From positions 1,186,001 to 1,250,000 of the forward strand of contig CP087965.1 of NCBI GenBank assembly GCA_024703855.1: 64,000 nucleotides of DNA, given 5' to 3'. The position numbers were made by a program, and so were the translations under genes. The stretch comes from Polaromonas sp. P2-4 (lineage in GTDB: Bacteria > Pseudomonadota > Gammaproteobacteria > Burkholderiales > Burkholderiaceae_C). Each line of letters starts with the position of its first letter. Position 1 is the stretch's first letter. This document shows, in pieces, positions 21,126 to 30,232 of this stretch. The notes beneath the pieces are model-generated. The model did no database searches, was not told where the DNA came from, and saw only the letters and a program-made list of their open reading frames with translations.

Positions 21126-22009
21126 ATGAACAACGACAAACGCTCCGCCGGTTTCTGGTTCCTGGCCGCATTTTTCGCCCTGTTTGTGCTGTTCCTCTAC
21201 GGGCCGATGTTCGTCATCGTGGTGCTGAGCTTTCAAGGGCCTGAAGGCGGGCTCACCTTTCCGCTGCGCGGCGTGTCGCTGCACTGGTTTTACAAGCTGG
21301 CCGAGGGGCTGGGTGTGGTGGACATTGGCGCGGCGCTCAAGCGCTCGCTGGGCCTGGGCCTGGCCGTAATGGCCTTCACGGTCATGCTGTCGGTGCTGGC
21401 CGGCCTGGCTTTTCGCAAAAAGCTAGTGGGCGCCAACACCCTGTTTTTTGTGGTGGTGGCCAGCCTGATCATGCCGTCCATCATCGTGTCGCTGGGCATT
21501 GGCCTGGAGTTCCGCCTGCTCGACAGCAGCATCAAAAAGTGCTTGAGGCTTTTGGCATGACCGGCCCGCTGGAGGGCTACGGCACGGCACTCGGGCTGTT
21601 CACGTCGGCGCTTGGCGCGCACCTAACCTGGACGCTGCCGTTTGGCCTCCTGATCATGTTTGCCGTTTTCAACCGCTTCAACCCCGCCTATGAAGAAGCC
21701 GCACGCGACCTGGGCGCCACGCCCTGGCAGGGCTTTCGCTATGTGGTGCTGCCGCTGATTGCGCCGTCGGTGGTGGGCATAGGCATGTTTGGTTTCACCC
21801 TGAGCTGGGACGAAATCGCCCGCACCTCGCAGGCCATTGGCGATGTGAACACCCTGCCGCTGGAACTGCAGGGCCTGACCACCACCGTCACCACACCGTC
21901 CATCTACGCGCTGGGCACCGTCACCACCGTGGTGTCGCTGCTCGTCATGGCGCTGGCCCTGGGCCTGGCCTGGTGGCTGGGCCGACGGCAAAAGAAAGTC
22001 CCCCGATGA
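21126..22009 (+). CDS. ABC transporter permease (PotC-like), frame-disrupted
   Basis: The partner permease of the second importer. The N-terminal half has helices FWFLAAFFALFVLFLYGPMF and TLFFVVVASLIMPSIIVSLG. After a single-base change near 21535 the C-terminal half has LGAHLTWTLPFGLLIMFAV and the EAA loop EEAARDLGATPWQGFRYVVL. The stop overlaps the following regulator start (ATGA at 22006-22009), so the regulator is translationally coupled. About 294 residues. Confidence 0.84.
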
Positions 22010-22719
22010 GCCAGGCCACGCCCGCAACACCCCTGACCGACAGCGAGATGTATGAGCGCGTGGTCTCGGCCATCCTCGACCACCGCCTGCCACCGGGCAC
22101 CAAGCTGGTGGAAGACAAGCTGGCCGGCGCATTCGGCGTGTCGCGCACGCGCATCCGCCCGGTGCTGGCGCGCCTGGCCAATGAGCAGGTGGTCACCCTC
22201 ATACCCAATCGCGGCGCCACCGTGGCCCAGCCCACCGAGCAGGAAGCGCGCGAGGTCTTCGAAGTGCGCCGGCTGATCGAACCCACACTGGTGGAGCTGT
22301 TCATCGCCAAGGCCAGCGAGGCCGACATGCAGCAGCTCAAGCGCTGCATCGACGACGAGGAAGCCGCGCGCCTGGCCGGCGACATGCACCGCGCGATCCG
22401 GCTGTCGGGCGACTTTCACCTGCAGATCGCCGAGCGCGCCGGCCACCAGACGCTTGGCCGCATCCTGCGCGAACTCACGTCGCGCACCTCGCTCATCCTG
22501 ATGACCTACAGCACGGCCCATGAGCGCAGCCGCGACGAAGCCGCCGCCTGCGGCTGCCGCGAACACCGCGTCCTGCTCGACGCCATCCGCCTGCGCGACG
22601 CCCGGGAAGCCACGCACCACATGCGCGAGCACCTGACGCGGCTGGAGTCCCAACTGCAATTCACGCCACCCGCCGACGACGCACCCGACCTGTCCACGCT
22701 GTTTGCCGGCACGGTGTAG
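22006..22719 (+). CDS. GntR family transcriptional regulator (FCD subfamily)
   Basis: 237 residues. The N-terminal winged helix (about 14-76) shows ILDHRLPPGTKLVEDKLAGA and GVSRTRIRPVLARLANEQVV, the classical GntR recognition helix. The C-terminal FCD ligand-binding domain has EVFEVRRLIEPTLVELF, FHLQIAERAGHQTLGRIL and REHRVLLDAIRLRDAREATH, with the Asp/His metal- and ligand-binding pattern of the subfamily. Its overlap with the permease stop suggests it controls the second importer, probably in response to the transported compound or its catabolite. Confidence 0.88.
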   Translation: MSQATPATPLTDSEMYERVVSAILDHRLPPGTKLVEDKLAGAFGVSRTRIRPVLARLANEQVVTLIPNRGATVAQPTEQEAREVFEVRRLIEPTLVELFIAKASEADMQQLKRCIDDEEAARLAGDMHRAIRLSGDFHLQIAERAGHQTLGRILRELTSRTSLILMTYSTAHERSRDEAAACGCREHRVLLDAIRLRDAREATHHMREHLTRLESQLQFTPPADDAPDLSTLFAGTV

Positions 22720-22732
22720 GGCGGCTCGGGAC

Positions 22733-23482
22733 ATGCGCAAGCTGCTGGTCATCAATCCGAACACCTCGGCCTCGGTCAGCGCGTTGCTGCAAACCCATGT
22801 GCAGGCGGCCGCCGGGCTGCACGTGCAGGTGCGCACCGTCACCGCGCGTTTCGGCGCTCCCTATATTTCGGATGAAGCCAGTTACGCAGTGGCTGCCCAT
22901 GCCGCGCTGGACGCCTGGGCCGCCGCGCTGGCCGAAGCAGATGAGGCGCCCGATGCGGTGCTGATCGGCTGCTTTGGCGACCCCGGCCTGCTGGCGCTGC
23001 GCGAGAGCAGCCCGGTACCGATCACCGGCCTGGCCGAGGCGGCATTCATCGAGGCGGCGCGCCACGGCCGTTTTGCCATCGTCACCGGGGGCGAGCGCTG
23101 GGGGCCCATGCTGCAGCGGCTGGCCCAGGCGCTCGGCCATGCGCCGTCACTGGCCGGCATCCACACCGTCGCGCCGACCGGTGCGCAACTCGCCGCTGAC
23201 CCTGCCGCCGCACGCACCCTGCTCACCCAGGCCTGTCGCGACGCGGTGCGCCAGCTCGGGGCGCAGGCCGTCATCCTGGGCGGGGCGGGTCTGGCGGGCA
23301 TGGCAGCGGCCCTGCAGCCCGGGGTAAGCGTGCCGCTCATCGACAGCGTGCTCGCCGGCGCCCACTGGGCCTTGCGCAGCCACGCACCGCCGCCGCCGCG
23401 CAACAAGCCGGGGTTCGACGTGCCCTGGGACAAACTCTCACCAGAACTGATCGCGCTCGGGCTGCAGCCCTGGAAGGCCTGA
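22733..23482 (+). CDS. Asp/Glu/hydantoin racemase-like protein
   Basis: 249 residues beginning MRKLLVINPNTSASVS, the hallmark start of hydantoin/allantoin racemases. The first catalytic Cys is present (Cys80 in IGCFGDPG). At the place of the second Cys, where the family normally has LGCAG, the sequence reads ILGGAGLAG (Gly184). The second acid/base residue is therefore missing, unless this is a sequence error. It lies 13 bp after the GntR gene and ends the transporter operon, so it probably acts on the imported compound. With one Cys it could be a non-racemising relative. Confidence 0.75.
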   Translation: MRKLLVINPNTSASVSALLQTHVQAAAGLHVQVRTVTARFGAPYISDEASYAVAAHAALDAWAAALAEADEAPDAVLIGCFGDPGLLALRESSPVPITGLAEAAFIEAARHGRFAIVTGGERWGPMLQRLAQALGHAPSLAGIHTVAPTGAQLAADPAAARTLLTQACRDAVRQLGAQAVILGGAGLAGMAAALQPGVSVPLIDSVLAGAHWALRSHAPPPPRNKPGFDVPWDKLSPELIALGLQPWKA

Positions 23483-23521
23483 AGCGGGGCATGGAGCCCT
23501 GATTCGTGGGAGCGGCAGAAA

Positions 23522-23590
23522 TTCAAGCCGTTTCAGGCTGCAGCCCAATCAGTACGGGCGCAACCAGCTATCTATTTTGTAGCTGGTAAT
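23522..23590. repeat. dispersed repeat family A
   Basis: Contains CAGTACGGGCGCAACCAGCT and the hairpin AGCTATCTATTTTGTAGCT. It lies in the 255 bp gap between the racemase-like gene and the PHP gene; I see no other feature there. Confidence 0.65.
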
Positions 23591-23737
23591 TCCCATTCGC
23601 ATTAAAAACGATCACTGCGTTGCTTAGCCCAGACCATGGCGGGCGATTGCAGCAGCCCCCTGATTGCCCATGTCCTTTGGCCCGCTTCAGGCATACCCCC
23701 GCTTCCGGCAGCCGGATGTCATAACGCCTAAAATGCC

Positions 23738-24609
23738 TTGGTGACTTCGAAAAACATCCTGAACGCCGACCTGCATTGCCACTCCGTGGTGTCGGATGGC
23801 ACGCTGAGCCCGGAGGCGCTGGCAGAACGCGCCAAAACCAACGGCGTCGAGTTGTGGGCCCTGACCGACCACGATGAAATTGGCGGCCAACACCGCGCCG
23901 CAGCCGCCGCCAAGGCGCAAGGCCTGCACTACCTGACAGGCACCGAAATTTCCGTCACCTTTGCGGGTCAAACCGTGCACATTGTGGGACTGGGATTTGA
24001 CCCGGACGATGCCAACTTGCAGCAAGGCTTGCGCAACACCCGCGGCGGCCGCGAACAGCGCGCCATGGAAATGTCCGAAGGCCTCGCCAAAGTCGGCATC
24101 CAGGGCGCTTTTGAAGGCGCGCTGAAGTTTGTCGGCAACCCCGAACTGATTTCACGCACGCACTTCGCCCGCTTTCTGGTGGAATCCGGTGTGTGCCGGG
24201 AAACTTCCGAAGTCTTTCGCAAATACCTCACCGAAGGCAAACCCGGTTATGTGCCGCACCGCTGGGCCAACCTGCGCGATGCCGTGAGTTGGATCACCCA
24301 AGCCCAGGGGGTTGCGGTGATTGCCCACCCCGGCCGTTACAAGTTCACCCCCAATGAAGAGTACGCGCTGTTTACCTGAATTCAAGGCGCACGGCGGGCG
24401 CGGTGTTGAAGTCGTCACCGGCAGCCACACCCCGCAGGAATACCTGAAATACGCCGAAACCGCCAAAGAATTTGGCCTGGCCGCCTCGCGCGGGAAGCGA
24501 CTTCCACAGCCCCGACGAAAGCCATACCGACCTGGGAACCCTGCCGTATTTACCGGGTGAGCTCACGCCGGTGTGGGAACTGCTGGCGGACCGCATCCAG
24601 TCCGCCTAG
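23738..24609 (+). CDS. PHP domain phosphoesterase (RNase AM / nucleotidase type), frame-disrupted
   Basis: About 290 residues. It begins VTSKNILNADLHCHSVVSDG, the first PHP metal motif, followed by ALTDHDEIGG, GTEISVTF, ISRTHFARFLVESG and VIAHPGRY. After frame changes near 24378 and 24500 the last metal motif SDFHSPDESHTDLG and tail LLADRIQSA are recovered. This matches the YciV/TrpH family, which hydrolyses nucleotide 3',5'-bisphosphates and matures 5S rRNA in relatives. The start is TTG 23738 or the adjacent GTG. It is followed closely by an EamA transporter gene. Confidence 0.82.
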
Positions 24610-24617
24610 TTCCCACG

Positions 24618-25508
24618 ATGAAACACCAACGCACAGGCATTGCCCTGATCGTGCTGGCGGCGACCATGTTTGCCACGCTGGACGCTGCCACCAAACTCTC
24701 CGGGGCGCTGGCGCCGGTGATGATGCTGCTCTGGTTTCGCTATGCATTTCAGGCCGTCGCCACATTTGCGCTGCGCCTGCCGGTGCAGGGCCTGCAATTG
24801 TTTGCCACACGCAACCCACGCTTTCAGTTACTGCGCGGTGTGCTGCTGCTCACCACCAGTGCCTGCTCATTTTTTGGGCTGCAGTACCTGCCGGTGGGCA
24901 GAATTCACGGCCATCGTGATGTTGTCACCGCTGGCCGTGACCGCTCTTGCGGCCTGGGTGCTCAAAGAAAAGTCTCCGCGCCGCGCTGGACTTTGCTGGC
25001 CCTGGGGCTGAACGGCGCACTCATGGTGATCCGGCCAGGCGGCCAGCTGTTTGGCTGGGCCCTGCTGTTTCCGGTGCTGCTGGTAGGCACCTACGCCTCG
25101 TTTCAGGTGCTCACCAGCCGTCTGAGTGGCGACGAAAACCCGTACACGACGCATTTGTACACCGGGCTGGTCGGTACAGTGGTCATGAGCGCAATCGTTC
25201 CTCTGTACTGGAGCACTACAGCCCTGCTGTCGCACTGGCCCTGGTTTGTCGCGATTGGCTTCCTGGGTACCTTTGGCCACTTGCTGCTGATCAAGGCTTT
25301 TGGCAAGGCCCCCAGCTCGGTGCTCACGCCCTACCTGTACAGCCAGATTGGCTTTGCCACCCTGCTCGGCTGGCTGGCCTTTCGCCATACGCCCGATACC
25401 TGGGCCTGGAGCGGTATTGCCGTCATTGCCGTGTGCGGCATGGCCTGCGTCTGGTTGACCGGCGAGGAAAGCCGCCTCGCACGGGTCATCGTCTCCGCTG
25501 AAAACTAA
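24618..25508 (+). CDS. EamA/DMT family transporter
   Basis: About 296 residues with ten predicted helices, for example IALIVLAATMFATLDAATKL and LLGWLAFRHTPDTWAWSGIA. It has the two-fold EamA repeat of small-molecule exporters. Between about 24900 and 24975 the frame reads RIHGHRDVVTAGRDRS, which is not membrane-like, while the neighbouring frame gives EFTAIVMLSPLAVTALAAW. Two compensating indels thus hide a helix. The substrate is unknown; it lies nine bases after the PHP gene. Confidence 0.8.
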   Translation: MKHQRTGIALIVLAATMFATLDAATKLSGALAPVMMLLWFRYAFQAVATFALRLPVQGLQLFATRNPRFQLLRGVLLLTTSACSFFGLQYLPVGRIHGHRDVVTAGRDRSCGLGAQRKVSAPRWTLLALGLNGALMVIRPGGQLFGWALLFPVLLVGTYASFQVLTSRLSGDENPYTTHLYTGLVGTVVMSAIVPLYWSTTALLSHWPWFVAIGFLGTFGHLLLIKAFGKAPSSVLTPYLYSQIGFATLLGWLAFRHTPDTWAWSGIAVIAVCGMACVWLTGEESRLARVIVSAEN

Positions 25509-25528
25509 GAAAGCGCTGCACAACACCT

Positions 25529-26164
25529 ATGGCCCAATTTTTTGAAGTTCACCCTGACAACCCGCATGCCCGCTTACTCAAGCAGGCGGTGAGCCTGCTT
25601 GCGCGCGGTGGCATTGCCGCCGTGCCCACAGACTCCAGCTACGCGCTGGTCTGCCATTTAGACGACAAAGCCGCAGCCGACAGCCTGCGCCGCATCCGCG
25701 GTGTAGACGGCAAACACCACCTCACCTTGCTGTGCCGCGACCTGAGTGAGCTGGCCAACTATGCGCGGGTGGACAACAAGCAGTTTCGCCTGCTCAAAGC
25801 GGCCACGCCCGGGCCTTACACCTTCATTCTGGAGGCCAGCAAGGAAGTACCGCGCCGCCTCAGCCACCCGTCGCGCAAGACCATCGGCCTGCGCGTGCCC
25901 GAGCACAAGGTGCTGCAGGCCCTGCTGGAACTGCACGGCGCACCGCTGCTGGCCACCACGCTGATTCCACGCGGGGAAACAGAGCCGCTGAACGATGCGC
26001 ACGACATCCGCGAACTGCTGGAGCATGAACTGGCGGCGGTGATTGACGCTGGCGCCTGCCACCAGCAGCCCACCACCGTGGTTGATTTGACCGGCATGGC
26101 TGACGGTGGTGAGCCTGTCGTGGTGCGGCCAGGACGCGGAGACCTGGCAACACTGGGGCTGTAA
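25529..26164 (+). CDS. YciO/Sua5-like L-threonylcarbamoyladenylate synthase family protein
   Basis: 211 residues, intact. The YrdC fold is marked by GGIAAVPTDSSYALVCHL, the KxR/SxN-type segment RIRGVDGKHHLTLLCRDLSE and GPYTFILEAS, with LRVPEHK and VDLTGM later. The typical SKRP of TsaC/Sua5 is replaced by GKHH, which fits the YciO branch, whose activity is weaker and whose role is less certain. It stands alone between the EamA gene and the M50 protease gene, all in one direction. Confidence 0.85.
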   Translation: MAQFFEVHPDNPHARLLKQAVSLLARGGIAAVPTDSSYALVCHLDDKAAADSLRRIRGVDGKHHLTLLCRDLSELANYARVDNKQFRLLKAATPGPYTFILEASKEVPRRLSHPSRKTIGLRVPEHKVLQALLELHGAPLLATTLIPRGETEPLNDAHDIRELLEHELAAVIDAGACHQQPTTVVDLTGMADGGEPVVVRPGRGDLATLGL

Positions 26165-26208
26165 TCAGGCGCGCCATGCTCGGGAAGCCCGTCTGAGACA
26201 ATCCGGGG

Positions 26209-26877
26209 ATGGATATCGCCAACCTGATTCAAACCGTCGCCATTTATGCCCTGCCCGTGCTGTTCGCCATCACGGTGCACGAAGCCGCACATGGCTACGC
26301 GGCCCGCCATTTTGGCGACAACACGGCTTACATGCAGGGTCGCATCACGCTGAACCCGTTCAAACACATCGACCCCATCGGCACCATCGCTATGCCGCTG
26401 CTGCTGTACTTTGCAACCTCCGGGGCCTTTCTGTTTGGCTATGCCAAGCCGGTTCCGGTAAATTTTGGCAATTTGCGCAACCCCAAGCGCGACATGGTCT
26501 GGGTTGCGCTGGCAGGCCCAGCCTCCAATTTTGTGCAGGCCGTGCTCTGGGCCCTGGTGCTGGTGGTGCTGGCCAGCATGGGCGCGCAAGAACGCTTTTT
26601 CATTGAGATGGCGCAGGCGGGCATTCTGGTGAATCTGGTGATGTGGGCCTTCAACCTGTTCCCCCTGCCCCCGCTGGACGGCGGCCGTATTCTGGTGGGC
26701 CTGTTGCCCTGGAAGCAGGCCCAGTGGGTGGCGCGCATTGAGCCCTGGGGATTTTTTGTGGTGATGGGCCTGGTAATCGCCGGTGTGGTGAGTACGTTTT
26801 GGCTGCGCCCGCTCATGTCACTGGGCTATGGCGTGATCAATATCTTGATGATTCCTTTGCTGACACTGCTGCGCTAA
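26209..26877 (+). CDS. site-2 protease family (M50) membrane metalloprotease
   Basis: 222 residues with about five helices. The zinc-binding HEAAH is at residues 24-28 in the first helix, and the third ligand Asp157 is in [12 protein letters not shown]. This is the short rhomboid-like arrangement without a PDZ domain, common near trpS in Burkholderiales. Substrates are unknown. The frame is intact, and trpS starts 40 bp downstream. Confidence 0.88.
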   Translation: MDIANLIQTVAIYALPVLFAITVHEAAHGYAARHFGDNTAYMQGRITLNPFKHIDPIGTIAMPLLLYFATSGAFLFGYAKPVPVNFGNLRNPKRDMVWVALAGPASNFVQAVLWALVLVVLASMGAQERFFIEMAQAGILVNLVMWAFNLFPLPPLDGGRILVGLLPWKQAQWVARIEPWGFFVVMGLVIAGVVSTFWLRPLMSLGYGVINILMIPLLTLLR

Positions 26878-26917
26878 GCCCGCTTCTTTTCAAAACAACT
26901 GGCAATTTTTTCTTTGT

Positions 26918-28238
26918 ATGAGCCCTGCATCACCCGTATCACCCCAGCGCTTCCTGACCGGCATCACCACCACCGGCACGCCCCACCTGGGCAACTTTGT
27001 CGGCTCCATTCGCCCCTCGGTGGCCGCCAGCCGCCTGCCCGGCGTGCAGAGTTTTTATTTCCTGGCCGACTACCACGCGCTGATCAAATGCGATGAGCCC
27101 GCGCGCATCCAGCGCTCCACGCTGGAAATCGCCGCCAGCTGGCTGGCCGCCGGGCTGGACCCCGAGCGCGTGACCTTTTACCGCCAGTCCGACATCCCCG
27201 AAATTCCCTGAGCTGACCTGGCTTCTGACCTGCGTGACGGGCAAAGGCGTGCTCAACCGCGCCCACGCCTACAAGGCCTCGGTGGACAAAAACGAAGCCA
27301 CCGGCAACGACCCCGACGCCGATGTCACTGCGGGCCTGTTCATGTACCCGGTACTGATGGGTGCCGACATCTTGATGTTCAGGACGCACAAGGTGCCGGT
27401 CGGGCGCGACCAGATTCAGCACATTGAAATGGCGCGTGACATGGCGCAGCGTTTCAACCACCTGTATGGCGAGCATCTGGTGCTGCCTGAGGCGGTCATT
27501 GAAGAGTCAGTCGCCCTGTTGCCAGGCTTGGACGGGCGCAAGATGAGCAAGAGCTACGACAACACGATTCCGCTGTTCACCCCGCGTGAACAACTGCGCA
27601 AGCTGATCGCCGGCATCCTGACCGACTCACGCGCACCCGGTGAACCCAAAGAGACTGAAGGTTCTGCGCTGTTCCAGATTTACCAGGCCTTTGCCAGCGC
27701 GCCAGAAACCGCCGCGCTGCGCCAGGCCTATGCCGACGGCATCAGCTGGGGCGATGCCAAACAACTGCTGTTTGAACGCATAGACCAGGAAGTGGCCCCC
27801 ATGCGCGAGCGCTACCACGCCTTCATCAATGACCCCGACCAGCTAGAAGCCATTTTGCAGGCAGGTGCCCAAAAAGCACGCCAGGTGGCCAGCCCCTTCA
27901 TGGGCGAGCTGCGGCAAGCGGTCGGGCTGCGCAAGCTGAGCGCACAAGCGGTGGTGGCCAAAAAAGACAAAGTGTCCAAAACGGCGGCGCCTGCCTTCAA
28001 GCAATACCGCGAGGCAGACGGCCAGTTTTATTTCAAGCTGCTGGATGCCGATGCCCGTTTGCTGCTGCAAAGCCAGGGGTTTGAGTCCCCCAAGGATGCG
28101 GCGCAAACCATTAAAGTTCTTCAAAAAGAGGGCTCTGCCGCGTTGGTCACATTGCAAGGCAAAGTCGATATCGCGCAAGGCATTTCAACGGCCGAACTGG
28201 ATGCGGCACTGCATTTTTTTGCAGTTGCCAGCAGCTGA
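26918..28238 (+). CDS. trpS: tryptophan--tRNA ligase with appended C-terminal domain (frame-disrupted)
   Basis: A class I synthetase charging tRNA-Trp. The HIGH-like motif is [11 protein letters not shown] and the KMSKS loop is [10 protein letters not shown]. The frame changes near 27210: one extra T in CCCTGAG turns IPELTWLL into a stop, and removing it restores the gene. The catalytic and anticodon parts end about residue 350. The last 80 residues ([32 protein letters not shown]) resemble a YegP/DUF1508 small beta domain not found in E. coli TrpS. About 439 residues in total. Confidence 0.88.
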
Positions 28239-28397
28239 TCGCCTCCAATTGCGCAGGTCAGCGATGCCCTGAAGCGTTGTTTTATCGAGTCAGCAATGAG
28301 AACAAATACCGGAATTTCGTATTTAATTTTGGCAGAAAGTGGACTTTCAGCAGTTATGCTCATTAGCTGATAGAAATTATGCTTTAAGCCTAAATTA

Positions 28398-28982
28398 ATG
28401 AGTATTTTTGTAGTAGACGACCACCCCTTGATGCGAGAGGCGATTGTCATGCTGATCCGCCGTTTAAACAGCAAGGCCACTGTGACCGAGCTGGACCGGT
28501 TGGCCGCAGTCATGCCTGCAGTCCAGCAACACGGTGTGCCTGAGTTGATCTGCCTGGATCTAAGGCTGCCCGACACCAATGGTGTCTCGGGTGTTCGTGA
28601 GCTCAAACAACAGCTTCCCGATGTCCCGCTCGTCGTTCTCTCGGCCGCACCGGCGCAGGACTACGAAGACCTTTCCCTTGAAGCGGGTGCAGATGCCTAT
28701 ATTCCAAAATCTGCAGGGGCCACGGAGATCGCCAACGTGTTGCGCGTCTTCTTGAATAAAGAGCTGGAACCGGCGTCCGCTGCACCGGCGGAAAAACTCT
28801 CCAAACGTCAAAAACAGTTGCTGGTCATGCTTGACAAGGGCATGAGCAACCGCGAGATCGCCGAAGAACTGCAAATCAGCGAGCACACCGTCAAAGTGCA
28901 TTTGTGGCGCTTGTTCCGGCGCCTAAACGTCAAGAGTCGCTCACAAGCCAGCCACCTCGCCCGCACCCAGGGCTTGCTCTAA
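28398..28982 (+). CDS. LuxR-type (NarL/FixJ) response regulator
   Basis: 194 residues, intact. The receiver domain has the acidic pocket Asp7/Asp8 (VVDDHP), phosphoacceptor Asp54 (LICLDLRLPD) and Lys104 (YIPKSAG). The DNA-binding domain, from about 135, reads LSKRQKQLLVMLDKGMSNRE then IAEELQISEHTVKVHLWRLF, a LuxR HTH. An ATG-start choice at 28398 fits the usual short N-terminus. The adjacent histidine kinase on the opposite strand is a remnant, so this regulator may be an orphan. Confidence 0.9.
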   Translation: MSIFVVDDHPLMREAIVMLIRRLNSKATVTELDRLAAVMPAVQQHGVPELICLDLRLPDTNGVSGVRELKQQLPDVPLVVLSAAPAQDYEDLSLEAGADAYIPKSAGATEIANVLRVFLNKELEPASAAPAEKLSKRQKQLLVMLDKGMSNREIAEELQISEHTVKVHLWRLFRRLNVKSRSQASHLARTQGLL

Positions 28983-29012
28983 GGAAGCTCTTCCCACGAG
29001 GTGCCAAGCGCC

Positions 29013-29398
29013 TCACTCAAAGCGAGAGACAATGGCCAGCCCCAAGCCAAAGCCTTCTTCCGTGCCACGCTGGGGAACGCGGTAAAACTCCTGAAAAATC
29101 GCCTGCTGGTGCTCTTTGGCAATGCCCACGCCGGTGTCCAAAATTTCAAGACGCCACGCGCCGCGCCCATGTCGTAATGCCATTCGCGCCGCGCCCCGAT
29201 GCGTGTTTCTCAAGGCGTTCGACAGCAGATTGCCCACCAGCCGCTTGAGCAACACCGATCGGACCGGACAACGGCAGCTGGCAGCACATGCTTGCGCAAG
29301 GTCAGCCCCTTTTGCAACGCGAGGGGCGCATATCGCAGCTCCAGCTCATCAACCAGCCTCACCCGATCCACCAACATGTTTTCGACTACTTCACTTTT
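29013..29398 (-). pseudogene. histidine kinase C-terminal remnant
   Basis: Only part of a HATPase domain remains. It has a dimerisation-to-ATPase linker (VENMLVDRVRLVDELELRYA), the N-box RLVGNLLSNALRNT, G1 box LDTGVGIA, and FYRV followed by GFGLGLAIVSR, with one indel near 29262. It stops at once after the G2 box (SRFE then TGA), and the whole sensor and most of the DHp domain are missing. The 5' side abuts a phage-type gene. Probably the former partner kinase of the response regulator, destroyed by phage insertion and deletion (inference). Confidence 0.7.
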
Positions 29399-29416
29399 TG
29401 CCCGTTCGTGGGGCGC

Positions 29417-29728
29417 TCACTTACGCCCTCCTGATTGACGGACCGCTTCAAAATCAGGCAACGCTTCACAGTCCGAAGTGATGCCGTAGGCCAGGTGGAT
29501 CGCATGGCCGCGACTTTCTACGAAGCCACCAGCCTCCAGCGCATCCATTGCGTACTGGACTTCGTGCGGTACGCAGGTCGACCGCCAGTGAGGAGCGAGC
29601 ATGTCCAGCGTCCACCAACCGCCGTCCTTGCACAGCAATAGCCATAGTGCGCGCAGGTCTTGCGCTGAAAGCCCGCTCAGAACGCTGCCGTGCATCCCCA
29701 ATCCCCGCTCCTGCTGTCTCGTGGTCAC
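29417..29728 (-). CDS. small phage-type hypothetical protein
   Basis: 103 residues, intact, not firmly recognised. The sequence SAQDLRALWLLLCKDGGWWT, then QYAMDALEAGGFVESRGHAI, looks like a small winged-helix domain such as those encoded just after ner in Mu-like phages. Its start overlaps the stop of the Ner-like gene by one base, so the two are co-transcribed. The downstream phage genes (transposase A/B) are absent, and a kinase remnant follows instead. Confidence 0.55.
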   Translation of the reverse strand: MTTRQQERGLGMHGSVLSGLSAQDLRALWLLLCKDGGWWTLDMLAPHWRSTCVPHEVQYAMDALEAGGFVESRGHAIHLAYGITSDCEALPDFEAVRQSGGRK

Positions 29729-30090
29729 TATTTAATCCCATCGTTCTGCGGGCCGAAGTTGCTGGCAGCCACCTCATGCGTGAGCTTCAGAGGCTGTTGC
29801 TTGCGCTTGTGTGGCATGGTCACCGTGATTTTGCGGGTCTGCTGAAAAGCAAGGGCACGGTCGGCGGGATTCAGGTAGCGTGAAGGCCAAAGATCTTCTG
29901 GCTTTCTATCAAGCGCTTTGGCTACCAGTTGCTCGGCGGCCAACCACGGGCTGGTAAGTACGCGCTGAATATGGCTGTAGCCGTTCTCAATGGCTATTTT
30001 TCGAAGGCTGGTACCGCGCTTATGCAGGGCAGCAATTACATCAGCGGGATGCATATCTTCTTGTATTGATGTCGATTTATTTGTCGCCAT
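29728..30090 (-). CDS. Ner/Nlp-like phage regulator
   Basis: About 120 residues with the Ner-family pattern MHPADVIAALHKRGTSLRKI, then GYSHIQRVLTSPWLAAEQLV and the hallmark PEDLWPSRY. In Mu-like phages Ner represses early and repressor promoters after lytic induction. The start is uncertain: ATG 30090 is used, with ATG 30096 and GTG 30108 in frame upstream, the last lying inside a palindrome. It is divergent from a repressor gene at 30233 across a low-GC operator region. Confidence 0.78.
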   Translation of the reverse strand: MATNKSTSIQEDMHPADVIAALHKRGTSLRKIAIENGYSHIQRVLTSPWLAAEQLVAKALDRKPEDLWPSRYLNPADRALAFQQTRKITVTMPHKRKQQPLKLTHEVAASNFGPQNDGIK

Positions 30091-30098
30091 GCCCATTA

Positions 30099-30162
30099 TT
30101 GTGAGCACAAATAAATTGAAGTCAACGAATTTATTATCTGTTATTTGTGGTTGATCACAAAT
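30099..30162. promoter_or_regulatory. palindromic operator sites of a phage switch
   Basis: Between the Ner-like and repressor genes are two inverted repeats sharing a half-site: TTGTG-AG-CACAA at 30099-30110 and ATTTGTG-GTTGAT-CACAAAT at 30143-30162. The region is strongly AT-rich compared with the rest of the window. Placement in the divergent gap suggests binding by the repressor or Ner protein. The spacers differ (2 and 6 bases), so two different proteins may recognise them. Confidence 0.6.
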
Positions 30163-30232
30163 TCATGGTCATTTTTAATGAATTTAGAAGTTTGGTTTGC
30201 ATTTTTTTGTCTACCCACACAGAATAGTGTTC

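Noticed and set aside
20196..21284. 362-codon minus-strand frame opposite permease genes
   Set aside because: His/Gln-rich shadow of hydrophobic permease codons.
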